Shown piece by piece: positions 40,470 through 49,307 of a stretch of 64,000 bases of DNA. The stretch's first letter is position 1. Each line of letters begins with the position of its first letter. The notes beneath the pieces are model-generated. The model saw only the letters and a program-made list of their open reading frames with translations. It had not been told where the DNA came from and made no database searches. Location of the stretch: the NCBI RefSeq assembly GCF_040675875.1, contig NZ_JBEGII010000001.1, positions 2,418,001-2,482,000 on the forward strand, written 5' to 3'. The stretch is from Microbacterium sp. LWO12-1.2 (GTDB lineage: Bacteria; Actinomycetota; Actinomycetes; Actinomycetales; Microbacteriaceae). The position numbers and the translations under genes were made by a program.

Positions 40470-41425
40470 CTTTGCCTCCGAACGCGGGGGTCGAGGATCA
40501 CATAGGCGAGGTCGGCGAGGAGATTGCAGACCAGTACGAGCACCGCGACATACAGGCCGAAGCCGATGACGACGGGGTAATCGCGCGCCTGCACCGCCTG
40601 GATCGAGAGCTGCCCCATGCCCGGCCATGCGAAGACCTGCTCAACGGCGACTGCGCCTGCCAAGAACACCGGGATGTAGAGCATGAGGACCGTGATGAGC
40701 GAGAGCAACGTATTGCGCAGAGCATGTCCGATGGCGCGGATCTGCCCGCCGCCCTTCGCGATGACCGTCCGCACGTAGTCCTTGCTGAGCTCCTCGAGCA
40801 TCCCTCCGCGCACGAATCTCGTGAACGGCGCCGCGACGGTCAACGACAGCAGAGACACCGGCAGGATGAGGTGGCGGAGCACATCGAGGGCGTCGCCGCC
40901 GCCTGACGACACCATTCCGGCGCTCGGGAGCGCACGCAGCTGCACCGCGAAGACGTAGATGCCGAGCATCGCGAGAAAGAACCCGGGGAAGCAGATCGCC
41001 AGCACGCTTCCCGTGCTGATCGCGTAGTCGATCGGGGTGTTGCGCTTCGTCGCCGCGAGGATTCCCGCCGGCACGGCGATGAGCGCACCGATGACGAGTG
41101 CACTGCCCATCAGCAGGAGTGTGGGACCCAGCCGGTCGGTCAGAACCTGACCGACCGGCTGGCCGGAGGAGTACGAGTAGCCCAGGTCCCCGGAGAACAC
41201 GCCGGTCATCCACCGGAAGAACTGCACCATGACCGCTTGATCCAGGCCCAGCTCCTTCCGCCGCGCCGCGATGTACGCCTCCCGGTCAGCGCCCGCCAGC
41301 TCCGGGGGCACCGTCATCTCGACAGGGTCCCCGGGAGCAGCGTGGACGAGCGCGAACAAGCCGATCGCGATCGCGAGGAAGATCGCGATGCTCGAGAGGA
41401 GACGAACGCTCAGTGACCTGATCAA
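40466..41425 (-). CDS. Dipeptide/oligopeptide ABC transporter permease, DppB-like
   Basis: 319 aa. The first helix is followed by A-P-G-D-P, and Y-V-R-T-V-I-A-K-G near residue 210 is the ATPase-contact loop. W-P-G-M-G-Q-L is present. The start is a TTG at 41425, chosen because GTAGGAGAG lies seven to eight bases upstream and the longer frame is low-complexity. It begins 11 bp after the binding-protein gene. Confidence 0.9.
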   Translation of the reverse strand: MIRSLSVRLLSSIAIFLAIAIGLFALVHAAPGDPVEMTVPPELAGADREAYIAARRKELGLDQAVMVQFFRWMTGVFSGDLGYSYSSGQPVGQVLTDRLGPTLLLMGSALVIGALIAVPAGILAATKRNTPIDYAISTGSVLAICFPGFFLAMLGIYVFAVQLRALPSAGMVSSGGGDALDVLRHLILPVSLLSLTVAAPFTRFVRGGMLEELSKDYVRTVIAKGGGQIRAIGHALRNTLLSLITVLMLYIPVFLAGAVAVEQVFAWPGMGQLSIQAVQARDYPVVIGFGLYVAVLVLVCNLLADLAYVILDPRVRRQR

Positions 41426-41436
41426 CGTGTACTCTC

Positions 41437-43044
41437 CTACTCGCCCGAGATCGTCCAGTCGGCGGCGTTCCAGAAGCCGTTCGTCGCGTCGCCGTTGGGC
41501 ACGAAGCCGGACACCCGATCGCTGACGGCCCAGATCGTGTCGGGACGGTTCAACCAGATGTAGGGAACCTCGGCGTTGTCGATGCGCGCGGCGTCGTGGT
41601 AGGCGAGGGCTCTGGCGTTCCGATCGCTCGTCGCCGCGCCCGCTGCCGCATGCGCGTCGAGCTGCTCGTCGCAGAAGAACGAGAGGTTGGACCCGGCCGG
41701 GAAGCGGGCATCGCACGAGAGCACAGGTGTGGAGCTGGCGGGATCCATCGAGTAGACACCACCGCCGAAGAGCAGCAGATCGAACGACTTCGAATCGAGC
41801 AGCGCGGACTGGCCCGCGGCATCCACGGGATTTGCGCTCGCGGCGATGCCGACGGCCTTCAGATTCTCGACGATGACATCGACGGCGAGGTCGCGATCAC
41901 GCTGACCGTTGATCCACGTGATCTTGACGGGAGTCGTGCTGTCCCATCCGGCGTCCGCGAGCAGCGCCATCGCCCGATCGGGATCGTATGCGTAGTCGTC
42001 GAGCCCGTCGGGGAGCGCCCACTCCGAGAGGAACGTGCTGTTCAGTGCTGTCCCCGCTCCGCCCAAGATACCGTCGATGATGCCCTCACGGTCGATTGCC
42101 GTGACGATCGCCTGGCGCACGCGCGCATCGCCGAGAAGACCTTTCTCGGTGTTGACGGCCATCCTGGTGAAGCCAGGGGACGGCGCAGACTCGACACTCA
42201 CGTCTGCGATGCCCTCGACCGCAGCGCGGTCACTCGGCGAGACCTGCACGATGTCGATCTCCCCCGTCGACAGCTGCGACGTGGCGACGTCGCTCGTGAC
42301 GAGCTTGAGGTACAGCCGGTCGATACCGACCTCGGAGCGGTAGTTCTCATTCGCTGCCAGCACGACCTCCTGGTCTGTCCTGTACTCCTCGAGGGTGTAC
42401 GGGCCCATGCCTGCTGTGGGAGCCGAGAAGAAGTCGTCCTCCATGATCCGATCTGCGGGCACGTCGCCGAGGATGTGCTCGGGGAGGATGAAGAAGACCG
42501 GTCCGTAGCCGATAAGAGAGAGGAACCCGGCGTTCGGGGCATCGAGCTCGATCTGCACCGTGGTGTCGTCGACGGCGCTGACCCCCGCCAGCTCATCAGC
42601 CGCGCCGTCCTGATACTCGGAGTATCCGACGACCTGGGACAACCGGGAGGACTGCGCACTCGCCACCGCTGGATCGGCGTAGAGGTTGTAGGTGAAGACG
42701 ACGTCCTCGGCGTCGAACGGCTCGCCATCGCTCCATTTCAACCCCTCGCGGAGGTGGAACGTGTAGGTCGTCGCGTCATCGTCGACCTCCCAGGACTCGG
42801 CCAGGCGCGGGATGTACTCCGAGTCGGGATCCGTCGTGACGAGGTTGTCGTAGAGGAGCGACATCGCGAGCTGCTCGCCACCGGCGAACGGCTTCAGCGG
42901 GTTGAAGGACGTCGGTTCCTGGTAGAGATAGACGCTCGCGGAGGTCGGGTCGTTCGAATCGGAATCCGGGGGACTCCCGGCCGAGCAGCCGGCCAGCAGG
43001 ACGGCGGTCGATGCCGCCAGCAGCATGATGGATTGCTTTCGCAT
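41437..43044 (-). CDS. Peptide-type ABC transporter substrate-binding lipoprotein
   Basis: 535 aa SBP family 5 protein. A lipoprotein signal ends with L-L-A-G-C at residue 20, so the protein is anchored outside. The mature part has F-N-P-L-K-P-F and L-A-E-S-W-E-V-D-D-D-A-T-T-Y-T-F-H-L-R, the usual pattern, and W-S-D-G-E-P-F-D-A-E-D-V. AGAGGTACCC precedes the ATG. The set SBP-DppB-DppC-DppD-DppF is complete and contiguous. The ligand may be a peptide or an acylated amino compound from this pathway. Confidence 0.92.
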   Translation of the reverse strand: MRKQSIMLLAASTAVLLAGCSAGSPPDSDSNDPTSASVYLYQEPTSFNPLKPFAGGEQLAMSLLYDNLVTTDPDSEYIPRLAESWEVDDDATTYTFHLREGLKWSDGEPFDAEDVVFTYNLYADPAVASAQSSRLSQVVGYSEYQDGAADELAGVSAVDDTTVQIELDAPNAGFLSLIGYGPVFFILPEHILGDVPADRIMEDDFFSAPTAGMGPYTLEEYRTDQEVVLAANENYRSEVGIDRLYLKLVTSDVATSQLSTGEIDIVQVSPSDRAAVEGIADVSVESAPSPGFTRMAVNTEKGLLGDARVRQAIVTAIDREGIIDGILGGAGTALNSTFLSEWALPDGLDDYAYDPDRAMALLADAGWDSTTPVKITWINGQRDRDLAVDVIVENLKAVGIAASANPVDAAGQSALLDSKSFDLLLFGGGVYSMDPASSTPVLSCDARFPAGSNLSFFCDEQLDAHAAAGAATSDRNARALAYHDAARIDNAEVPYIWLNRPDTIWAVSDRVSGFVPNGDATNGFWNAADWTISGE

Positions 43045-43108
43045 GGGTACCTCTTCTCTCAGATGTCGGGTCGTGCGGGGTACAGGGCGGCGAGCGGCGA
43101 CCGGGCGG

Positions 43109-43951
43109 TCAGCCCGCGATGACGGGGGTGCGCAACGGGCCCAGGCCGGCGACCTCGGCGACCATCACGTCGCCTGCCGCGAGGAAGTCGCCCGTCGCGG
43201 CGCCGACGCCGGCCGGCGTACCCGTCAGCAGCAGGTCGCCGGGTCGCAGCGTCATCAGTCGCGATGCGAACGACACGAGCTCCGCGACCGAGAAGATCAT
43301 CGCGGCGGTCGATGAGTGCTGTCGGATCACTCCGTTGACCTCGAGCGTGAGGTCGAGATCCTGCGGATCCGGCACTTCGTCCGACGTGACGAGCCAGGGT
43401 CCGATCGGGGCTGATGCGTCGAGCCACTTCCCCGCGAGCCAGTCGAAGAAGACCGTCCATTGCTGGCCGTCCCGCTCGACCCCGAAATCGAAGGAGCGCG
43501 CTGAGATGTCGTTGGAGGTGACGTAGCCGAAGACATGCGCCAGAGCGTCGCTCTCCGAGACATCCCTGGCCTCGGTTCCGATCACGACTCCGAGTTCGGC
43601 CTCCCAATCGAGGGATGCGGTGATGCCGGGCAGCGGCACCGGGTCGCCGGGGCCCGCCAGAGTCGTGTCTGGTTTGAGGAACAGGCGCGGGGTGCTGAAG
43701 GCCTTGACCCGCTCCTCAGCCCCGCCTTCTCTGACGTGCTCCTGATAGTTCGCGGCAACGCCGATGATCTTCCCCGGCCTGGCCAGGGGAGCCCGCAGCC
43801 GCACGTCCGCGACCGCGACGTGACCGATGGGTCGGCCTCCGGGGGCGCCCGCGGCGAGATCGAGGTATCCGCGGCCGAGGACGACGATCTCTGCGCCGTC
43901 CAGATAGCCGTGGTGCTGTTCCCCGTCGTGATCGAAGCTGACGTATTTCAC
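43109..43951 (-). CDS. Fumarylacetoacetate hydrolase family enzyme (second copy)
   Basis: 280 aa. FAA hydrolase fold with a divalent-metal site: D-W-E-A-E-L-G-V-V-I-G, then Y-V-T-S-N-D-I-S-A-R, and L-L-T-G-T-P-A-G-V. Such proteins hydrolyse or decarboxylate diketo or beta-keto acids. The start is GTG at 43951 with GAGGAAC upstream. It lies between Gfo-like and binding-protein genes, 64 bp from the latter. Only distantly like the FAA hydrolase at 48287, so they probably act on different intermediates. Confidence 0.88.
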   Translation of the reverse strand: MKYVSFDHDGEQHHGYLDGAEIVVLGRGYLDLAAGAPGGRPIGHVAVADVRLRAPLARPGKIIGVAANYQEHVREGGAEERVKAFSTPRLFLKPDTTLAGPGDPVPLPGITASLDWEAELGVVIGTEARDVSESDALAHVFGYVTSNDISARSFDFGVERDGQQWTVFFDWLAGKWLDASAPIGPWLVTSDEVPDPQDLDLTLEVNGVIRQHSSTAAMIFSVAELVSFASRLMTLRPGDLLLTGTPAGVGAATGDFLAAGDVMVAEVAGLGPLRTPVIAG

Positions 43952-43982
43952 CGTTGTGTTCCTCGCATTCTCTCGATCTCCC

Positions 43983-44951
43983 TCACCACTGCGCTCCGAC
44001 CACTTCGCCGGTCACCGCGCACTCGGATGCGACGTCAAGGAATCGAGAGAGCCCCGCGAGGTCCTGAAGACTCACCTCGAGCTCTGCGCGGGCGTCCGCG
44101 TCCGTGAGACCCGCGACGAGCATGTCGACCGATCCGGGACCGTACGGCCGGTCGGTGGAGCCACGTCCGCTACGCACCCGCACATGCGGTGCGGTGAGGT
44201 CGACCAGCAGGGAGCCGTGCGAGCCGAGGACGCGCACGCGGCTGGACAGCACCTCGGGGGCGCCATCTGCCGTTCGCGTCACGTGGATTCCTACGACGAC
44301 CTCACGCTCGCTCTGCGCCAGCAGCGTCCAGCTCTGCTCGTCGCCCTCGGCGCCGTGGGACACGTCCGCGCTCACCCGCAGTTCGGCAGGCCCCACCAGA
44401 CGCCGCATGAGATCGGTCGGATACACCACCAGGTTGCGCAATTCGCCGCCGTCGGCGGGGCCATCTCCTCGTGCGACGACGAGCTCCGCGTGTACGGCCC
44501 GAAGCAGACCGATCTCTCCTCCGCGCACCGCGCGCAGCGCGCGCAGGAACGAGGGGTGAGCGGCGAAGTGATGCCCCGCCAGCAGAGTCATGCCGGGCAG
44601 AGAGAGCGCGAGCGCATCGAGTGTGTCGGTGCTGTCGAGTGTCGGTTTGTCCAGCAGCACCGGCACGCCAGCGTCCCGCGCCGCCCGAAGCACGATCTCT
44701 CGCCGCGCGCCGCGCTGACAGCAGATGATGCCGTCCACGCCCCGCAGGTCGGGGACGGCATCGCGGACGAGCGCGATCTCCTCGGCAGCGGAGAGCCGCT
44801 CGACACGGTCGCTCTCCGCCGCCTCGGCAGCAGGATGAGCCCAGATCGAGACGATGTCGGCCCCGATGCGCCGCGCGGCGGGAAGCCACATGTCGCGCTG
44901 GTGGTCCTGGCTGGACAGCCCGTCGCTTCCCGCCAACAGAAGACGAGTCAT
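43983..44951 (-). CDS. Gfo/Idh/MocA-like protein with an atypical nucleotide-binding N-terminus
   Basis: 322 aa. Sequence after residue 80 follows the Gfo/Idh/MocA plan (G-I-I-C-C-Q-R-G, A-G-V-P-V-L-L-D-K-P-T-L, G-H-H-F-A-A-H-P). The N-terminus reads L-L-L-A-G-S-D-G-L-S-S-Q-D-H-Q-R-D, with no G-x-G-x-x-G, so NAD(P) binding may be lost or changed, and the usual E-K-P is D-K-P. ATG at 44951 overlaps the next Gfo gene (ATGA). It may be a non-catalytic partner, or use a different cofactor arrangement. Confidence 0.8.
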   Translation of the reverse strand: MTRLLLAGSDGLSSQDHQRDMWLPAARRIGADIVSIWAHPAAEAAESDRVERLSAAEEIALVRDAVPDLRGVDGIICCQRGARREIVLRAARDAGVPVLLDKPTLDSTDTLDALALSLPGMTLLAGHHFAAHPSFLRALRAVRGGEIGLLRAVHAELVVARGDGPADGGELRNLVVYPTDLMRRLVGPAELRVSADVSHGAEGDEQSWTLLAQSEREVVVGIHVTRTADGAPEVLSSRVRVLGSHGSLLVDLTAPHVRVRSGRGSTDRPYGPGSVDMLVAGLTDADARAELEVSLQDLAGLSRFLDVASECAVTGEVVGAQW

Positions 44952-45964
44952 CTTAGATCTCCGATCGTGACGGAGCAGCCCGTGGCGAGAGACTCCTCTG
45001 CGGCCTCTGCCCAGCGGATCACCTCGAGGCTGTCGCGCGCCGGCGGAAACGCCCGACTCGCATCCGCGATCGCGTCGATGAACCGCTCGATCTGCCCGGA
45101 GAAGGAACGCGCGACTGCGCCACCCGGCGACCACGCCCCTTGTGCCCGATCGGTCCATGCCAGAAGACCCTCCGAATCCCAGCGGCGTTCGATCGCTCCC
45201 GCAGACCCGACCACACGCATCTCGGTGAACGAGGAATCGCGGGGGATCTCCGCGCGACTGATCTCGCACCGCGCGACGGCACCGTTCGCGAAGCGCAGGT
45301 CGATGACGAGATAGTCGTGGATGGCCAGCGCGGCGCTCGTGACCTTCTGACCGACGGCACGGACCGCGATGGGACGGTCGTTCATCCACCACGCCGCGAG
45401 GTCCATCAGATGCACGCCGTTGTGGAGCGCATGGCCGCCGGACTGCGCCCTGTCGAGCACCCAGGAAGACCATCCGCCCCACAGCCAGCCCCCGTTCATC
45501 ACGATGTGGATGTAGCGGATCTCGCCGATCTCCTCGCCATGCACCAACTCAGCGATCGCGCGCGCCTGATCGCTGTGCCGATGGGTGTGCCCGACCACGA
45601 GCACGCGCCCGAGATCTTCGGCCCGTCGCACGAGCAACTCGGCATCCGCCGATGTCAGCGCGAGCGGCTTCTCGAGGAGCAGGTGCTTGCCCGCCTCGAT
45701 GATCGCCCGGCCCAGCGGAACGTGCGTGCGATTGGGCGTGCACAGGATTACCGCATCGACGTCCGCATCGGTCAGCACCTCCGAGAACTCCGTCTCCGGG
45801 CGCGCGCCGTGCGCGGCCGCCAGCTGCTCGGCTGCACGTGCGTTCGTGTCGCAGACGCTCACCAGGCGCCCCCGCGTCGAGCGTGCGAGCGCACCGGCAT
45901 GCGAAAGCGCGATGCCGCCCGCTCCGACGATCGCGAATCCCGTCTGCTGCTGTTCACTGCCCAC
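44948..45964 (-). CDS. Gfo/Idh/MocA family oxidoreductase
   Basis: 338 aa. Rossmann motif V-G-A-G-G-I-A near residues 13-19, catalytic region L-L-L-E-K-P-L-A, and H-N-G-V-H-L-M-D-L-A. It should oxidise or reduce a sugar or related polyol with NAD(P)H. The start is GTG at 45964, with AGGAGGAGG upstream, overlapping the D-aminoacylase stop by 11 bp. It forms a pair with the atypical Gfo-like protein downstream. Confidence 0.92.
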   Translation of the reverse strand: MGSEQQQTGFAIVGAGGIALSHAGALARSTRGRLVSVCDTNARAAEQLAAAHGARPETEFSEVLTDADVDAVILCTPNRTHVPLGRAIIEAGKHLLLEKPLALTSADAELLVRRAEDLGRVLVVGHTHRHSDQARAIAELVHGEEIGEIRYIHIVMNGGWLWGGWSSWVLDRAQSGGHALHNGVHLMDLAAWWMNDRPIAVRAVGQKVTSAALAIHDYLVIDLRFANGAVARCEISRAEIPRDSSFTEMRVVGSAGAIERRWDSEGLLAWTDRAQGAWSPGGAVARSFSGQIERFIDAIADASRAFPPARDSLEVIRWAEAAEESLATGCSVTIGDLR

Positions 45965-47495
45965 CGGCCGACCTCCTCCTGATGATGCGGCCCGGCCGGG
46001 CCGCGGTCTGCACTGCGTGTTCGATCACCGGCTGACCCCCCACGACGACATGAGCGATCCCCGACGACGGCGTCGCCGGAGCCGCATCCGTCGCATGGTC
46101 ACGGAGCGCGGCCTCGTCGAAGACGACGAGGTCCGCCAGGGCGCCCTCCTCGATCACGGCCCGCGAACCCACCCGCATCGCGGGGTCGTGTGTGCATCGC
46201 CGCAGCGCCTGCGCGGGAGTCAGACCGACTTTGCGCATCAGCCGATACGCGCGAGGGAACGTGCCCCATGAACGCGGGTGCGCCGCAGTCGTGGTGTGGG
46301 TGGATGCGAGCGCCGCTCCATCGGATGCGATCGAGATCCACGGAGTGCGCATCGCTGTCTCGAGGTTCGCTTCGGTCGAGCCCACGACCGCGACGTCGAC
46401 CGCGCCGTCGTTCTCCGCGAGGAGTCCGGCCAGCCACCTCCACGGATCGCAGGGGTCGGGTCGACGCCCGACCGCGTCCGGCGTCGACCTCGCCTTCATC
46501 ACCGTGATGGCATCGGGAGCGAACCCGGAGCGCTCCAGCCCTTCGGCGACCTGCGCCACCGGCAGCACTGCGCATGCACGCTCCCCCGCTGCGCGCAACG
46601 CGGAAGGGAGCAGCTGCACGAGGTTGGTGTGGCCGGAGAGGTACGGGTATGCGTCGGCCGCCACGTCGAGATTGCGCCGCGCCGTCTCGATGCGCGTGAG
46701 AACGTCGTCGTAGCGTCCGACATCGTCGCCGATCATGCGCAGATGTGACAGCTGCAGGCGTACCCCCGTGGATTCGGCGAGCCCGAGTGCCTCATCGACC
46801 GCGCCGAGGAGCCCATCTTCGGAGTAGGAGCGCAAGTGCACCGAGAGCAGGGCGTCCGCTGTCCGCACAGTTTCCGCGACCGCGCGGAGCTCCTCGGGAT
46901 CGGCTGCCTGGCCCGGTGCGTACATGAGGCCGAGGCTGACGCCCAGGCATCCCGCATCGAGTGCGCGGTGGACAGCTTCGATCAGATCGCGACGATCCAC
47001 CGTCTCCCCCGATGCATCGTGTGCGACCGCGGCGCGAAGCGTCCCATGACCGATCAGGGCCCCGACGTGCGTGGCTCCCGAACTCCGCTCGAGGGCGTCG
47101 AGCCACGACCGCGCGTCCGTCCACTCCCACCGTCCCGCATCGACGACGTCGACGGGCCCGATGACCTCGCGCGTGCGCTCGGCCGTGCCGACCAGCGGCG
47201 CCGGAGTCATGCCGCAGTTCCCGACGATCTCTGTCGTGATCCCCTGCGTGATCCGGCTCTCCTGGCCCTCGTAGACGAGTCGGCTCAGGTCTGAGTGCGT
47301 GTGGATGTCGACGAACCCCGGGGACACCAGCAGGCCGGTGCAGTCGAGCGTCCTCCGTGCCTGCAGCGGCGATCCCGGTGGGACGATCGCGCTGATCCGT
47401 CCCCCGGCGAGCGCGATGTCGGCGGCGCGCAGACCGCCGTCGACGACATCGACGAGTGTCCCTCCATGCAGGAGGAGATCGGCTTCACTGCTCAC
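45954..47495 (-). CDS. D-aminoacylase family amidohydrolase (N-acyl-D-amino-acid deacylase)
   Basis: 513 aa zinc hydrolase. H-T-H-S-D is the first metal motif, I-V-G-N-C-G-M-T-P-A-P contains the Cys ligand of D-aminoacylases, and A-S-D-G is the late aspartate. It removes the acyl group from N-acyl-D-amino acids. The GTG at 47495 follows GGGAG; the longer frame to 47567 would run through the IclR-type palindrome. Another family member lies at 60347. In this operon it may supply the D-amino acid for the PLP enzyme. Confidence 0.88.
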   Translation of the reverse strand: MSSEADLLLHGGTLVDVVDGGLRAADIALAGGRISAIVPPGSPLQARRTLDCTGLLVSPGFVDIHTHSDLSRLVYEGQESRITQGITTEIVGNCGMTPAPLVGTAERTREVIGPVDVVDAGRWEWTDARSWLDALERSSGATHVGALIGHGTLRAAVAHDASGETVDRRDLIEAVHRALDAGCLGVSLGLMYAPGQAADPEELRAVAETVRTADALLSVHLRSYSEDGLLGAVDEALGLAESTGVRLQLSHLRMIGDDVGRYDDVLTRIETARRNLDVAADAYPYLSGHTNLVQLLPSALRAAGERACAVLPVAQVAEGLERSGFAPDAITVMKARSTPDAVGRRPDPCDPWRWLAGLLAENDGAVDVAVVGSTEANLETAMRTPWISIASDGAALASTHTTTAAHPRSWGTFPRAYRLMRKVGLTPAQALRRCTHDPAMRVGSRAVIEEGALADLVVFDEAALRDHATDAAPATPSSGIAHVVVGGQPVIEHAVQTAARPGRIIRRRSAGGQ

Positions 47496-47558
47496 ATGTA
47501 CTCCCTGGGATCTCGGGCGGTGCGATTCGACCATCAGCATTCGGCGCGGACAACTCAG

Positions 47559-47575
47559 GTTCGGCACTGCCGAAC
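47559..47575. promoter_or_regulatory. IclR-type site 3 (between SDR and D-aminoacylase)
   Basis: GTTCGGC-ACT-GCCGAAC, exact 5-7-5 and palindromic to 7 bp each side. It sits just after the SDR stop and 64 bp before the D-aminoacylase start, in an 84-bp gap. It may allow internal control of the operon. Confidence 0.65.
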
Positions 47576-47579
47576 ACGC

Positions 47580-48290
47580 TCAATAGGTGGCCCGTCCCCC
47601 GCTGATGTCGTAGATCGCGCCGGTCGAGAAGCTCACCGCGTCGGAGGCCAGCCAGGACACCAGCTCCGCGACCTCCTCGGGCCGGCCGACGCGCCGCATC
47701 GGGATGAGACTGGTGATGTGCGCGAGCACATCCGCTCCCGTGGTCGCGTTCATCGGCGTCGCGATCACCGCGGGGGCGATCGCGTTCACGAGCACACCGG
47801 TCGTCGCCAGCTCCTTCCCCGCCGCCTTGGTGAGAGCGATGACCGCGGCCTTGGATGCCGAGTAGACCGACAGCTGGGGGTTACCGTCCTTACCCGCGAT
47901 GCTCGCGAGGTTGATCACCCTCCCCCAGGCGCGTTCCACCATGCCGGGGATGCATGCCCGCATCATCAGGACCGTGCCGAGCACGTTCACGTCGAACACC
48001 GCCCGCCATTGATCGGGCGTGGTCTGCACGAGCGGGAGGTTGGGCCCGACGACACCGGCCGAGTTGACGAGCACATCGACCGGCGGCAAGTGCTCCAGGG
48101 CGGCTGCCACGGCGTGGTCATCGGTGATGTCGAGGTGGACGTCGCAGGGTCCGACCACGTCGACCGTCGTCACCCGCATCCCGGCTGCGCGGAGACGCAC
48201 TGCCGACGCGGCGCCCAGCCCGCTCGCACCTCCGGTCACGATCGCGTGCCGTCTGATCGCCTCACCCCGCGCGCTTCCCTCGGCGTTCAT
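47580..48290 (-). CDS. Short-chain dehydrogenase, sugar-acid type
   Basis: 236 aa SDR. The cofactor motif T-G-G-A-S-G-L-G near residues 19-26 and the catalytic Y-S-A-S-K are clear, with S in I-N-L-A-S-I-A-G. G-G at the end fits 3-oxoacyl-ACP reductase-like or deoxy-sugar-acid dehydrogenases. It overlaps the FAA hydrolase gene (ATGA), a pairing seen for 2-keto-3-deoxy-L-fuconate dehydrogenase and the diketo-acid hydrolase that acts next. That role is plausible, not proven. Confidence 0.9.
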   Translation of the reverse strand: MNAEGSARGEAIRRHAIVTGGASGLGAASAVRLRAAGMRVTTVDVVGPCDVHLDITDDHAVAAALEHLPPVDVLVNSAGVVGPNLPLVQTTPDQWRAVFDVNVLGTVLMMRACIPGMVERAWGRVINLASIAGKDGNPQLSVYSASKAAVIALTKAAGKELATTGVLVNAIAPAVIATPMNATTGADVLAHITSLIPMRRVGRPEEVAELVSWLASDAVSFSTGAIYDISGGRATY

Positions 48291-49147
48291 CGGGGTCCCA
48301 CGACGTTCTGTCGCTGTGCGCCCAGACCGTCGATACCGAGTTCGATCACGTCGCCAGGCTGGAGCCACACCGCGGGCTCATGCCCCATGCCCACTCCCGG
48401 CGGTGTTCCGGTATTGATGAGGTCGCCGGGTTCCAGCACCATGAACTGGCTGATGTAATGCACGAGCTCCTCCGGCGGGAAGATCATCGTGGACGTCATG
48501 CCCGTCTGCCTGCGCACACCGTTGACGTCGAGCCACATGCGCAGCGCTCGCACATCGGCGAACTCATCCGGCGTGACCAACCAGGGACCCGCGGGGTTGA
48601 AGGTCTCAGCCGACTTGCCCTTGAGCCATTGCCCCGATCGCTCGAGCTGGAACGCACGCTCGCTCACGTCGTTGACGAGCACGTATCCGGCGATGTGCTC
48701 CCTCGCCTGCTCCGGCGACTCGATGTAGCTGGCGCGTCGTCCGATCACGATGCCGAGTTCGACCTCCCAGTCCGTCTTGGTGCCGCCTCGAGGTATGCGG
48801 ACGTCGTCGAACGGGCCGATGAGAGTGTTCGGCGACTTGGTGAAGAGGATCGGTTCCTCCGGTATCGCCATGCCGCTCTCCGCCGCGTGGTCGGCGTAGT
48901 TCAAACCGACGCAGACGATCTGGTGCGGCCGGGCGATCGGCGCACCGATCCGCTGCTCCCCCAGCGGCAGCGTGCGCCTCTCCGCGAGGCGCTGCGCGAC
49001 GATCTGCGCGAGAGTCCCGCTCCCACCCGACTCGAAGAACGTCGAGTCGATGTCATCGACGAGGTCGGACACGTCGACGTACTCCTTCTCCCCCACGAGC
49101 ACAGCAGGGCGCTCCGCGCCCGGGGCGCCGATTCGAGCGATCCTCAT
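48287..49147 (-). CDS. FAA hydrolase family enzyme, diketo-deoxy-sugar-acid hydrolase type
   Basis: 286 aa. The N-terminal layout, M-R-I-A-R-I-G-A followed by V-D-V-S-D-L-V-D-D-I-D, resembles 2,4-diketo-3-deoxy-L-fuconate or L-rhamnonate hydrolases. V-G-L-N-Y-A-D-H-A-A-E, D-W-E-V-E-L-G-I-V-I-G and N-D-V-S-E-R are metal-site segments. GAGGAAAGGAAG precedes the ATG. It heads the 14-gene operon; an IclR-type site lies 113 bp upstream. It would split a diketo acid to pyruvate and a hydroxy acid. Confidence 0.88.
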   Translation of the reverse strand: MRIARIGAPGAERPAVLVGEKEYVDVSDLVDDIDSTFFESGGSGTLAQIVAQRLAERRTLPLGEQRIGAPIARPHQIVCVGLNYADHAAESGMAIPEEPILFTKSPNTLIGPFDDVRIPRGGTKTDWEVELGIVIGRRASYIESPEQAREHIAGYVLVNDVSERAFQLERSGQWLKGKSAETFNPAGPWLVTPDEFADVRALRMWLDVNGVRRQTGMTSTMIFPPEELVHYISQFMVLEPGDLINTGTPPGVGMGHEPAVWLQPGDVIELGIDGLGAQRQNVVGPR

Positions 49148-49259
49148 CTTCTTCCTTTCCTCAGTGGCACCATCAGGCTTCACGTGTGCTCTGAACGAGT
49201 GCGCCGGCGAATACATACGGCACCGATCCTGTGCGGCGGGAGCGAGGGGGCCGAATGCT

Positions 49260-49276
49260 GTTCGCACCCACCGAAT
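49260..49276. promoter_or_regulatory. IclR-type site 4 (head of the 14-gene operon)
   Basis: GTTCG-CACCCAC-CGAAT, one mismatch in the 5-7-5 palindrome, in the 160-bp gap before the first FAA hydrolase gene. A -10-like TATGTA lies at 49217-49212 on the minus strand, so the site centre is about 60 bp upstream of transcription start, an activator position. Confidence 0.55.
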
Positions 49277-49307
49277 CCGCTCCTCTCCACCCGGAGACCT
49301 TGACCGA

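Noticed and set aside
47496..47567. Upstream ATG start for the D-aminoacylase
   Set aside because: It would place the IclR-type palindrome in coding sequence and lacks family similarity; the GTG at 47495 has a good ribosome binding site.
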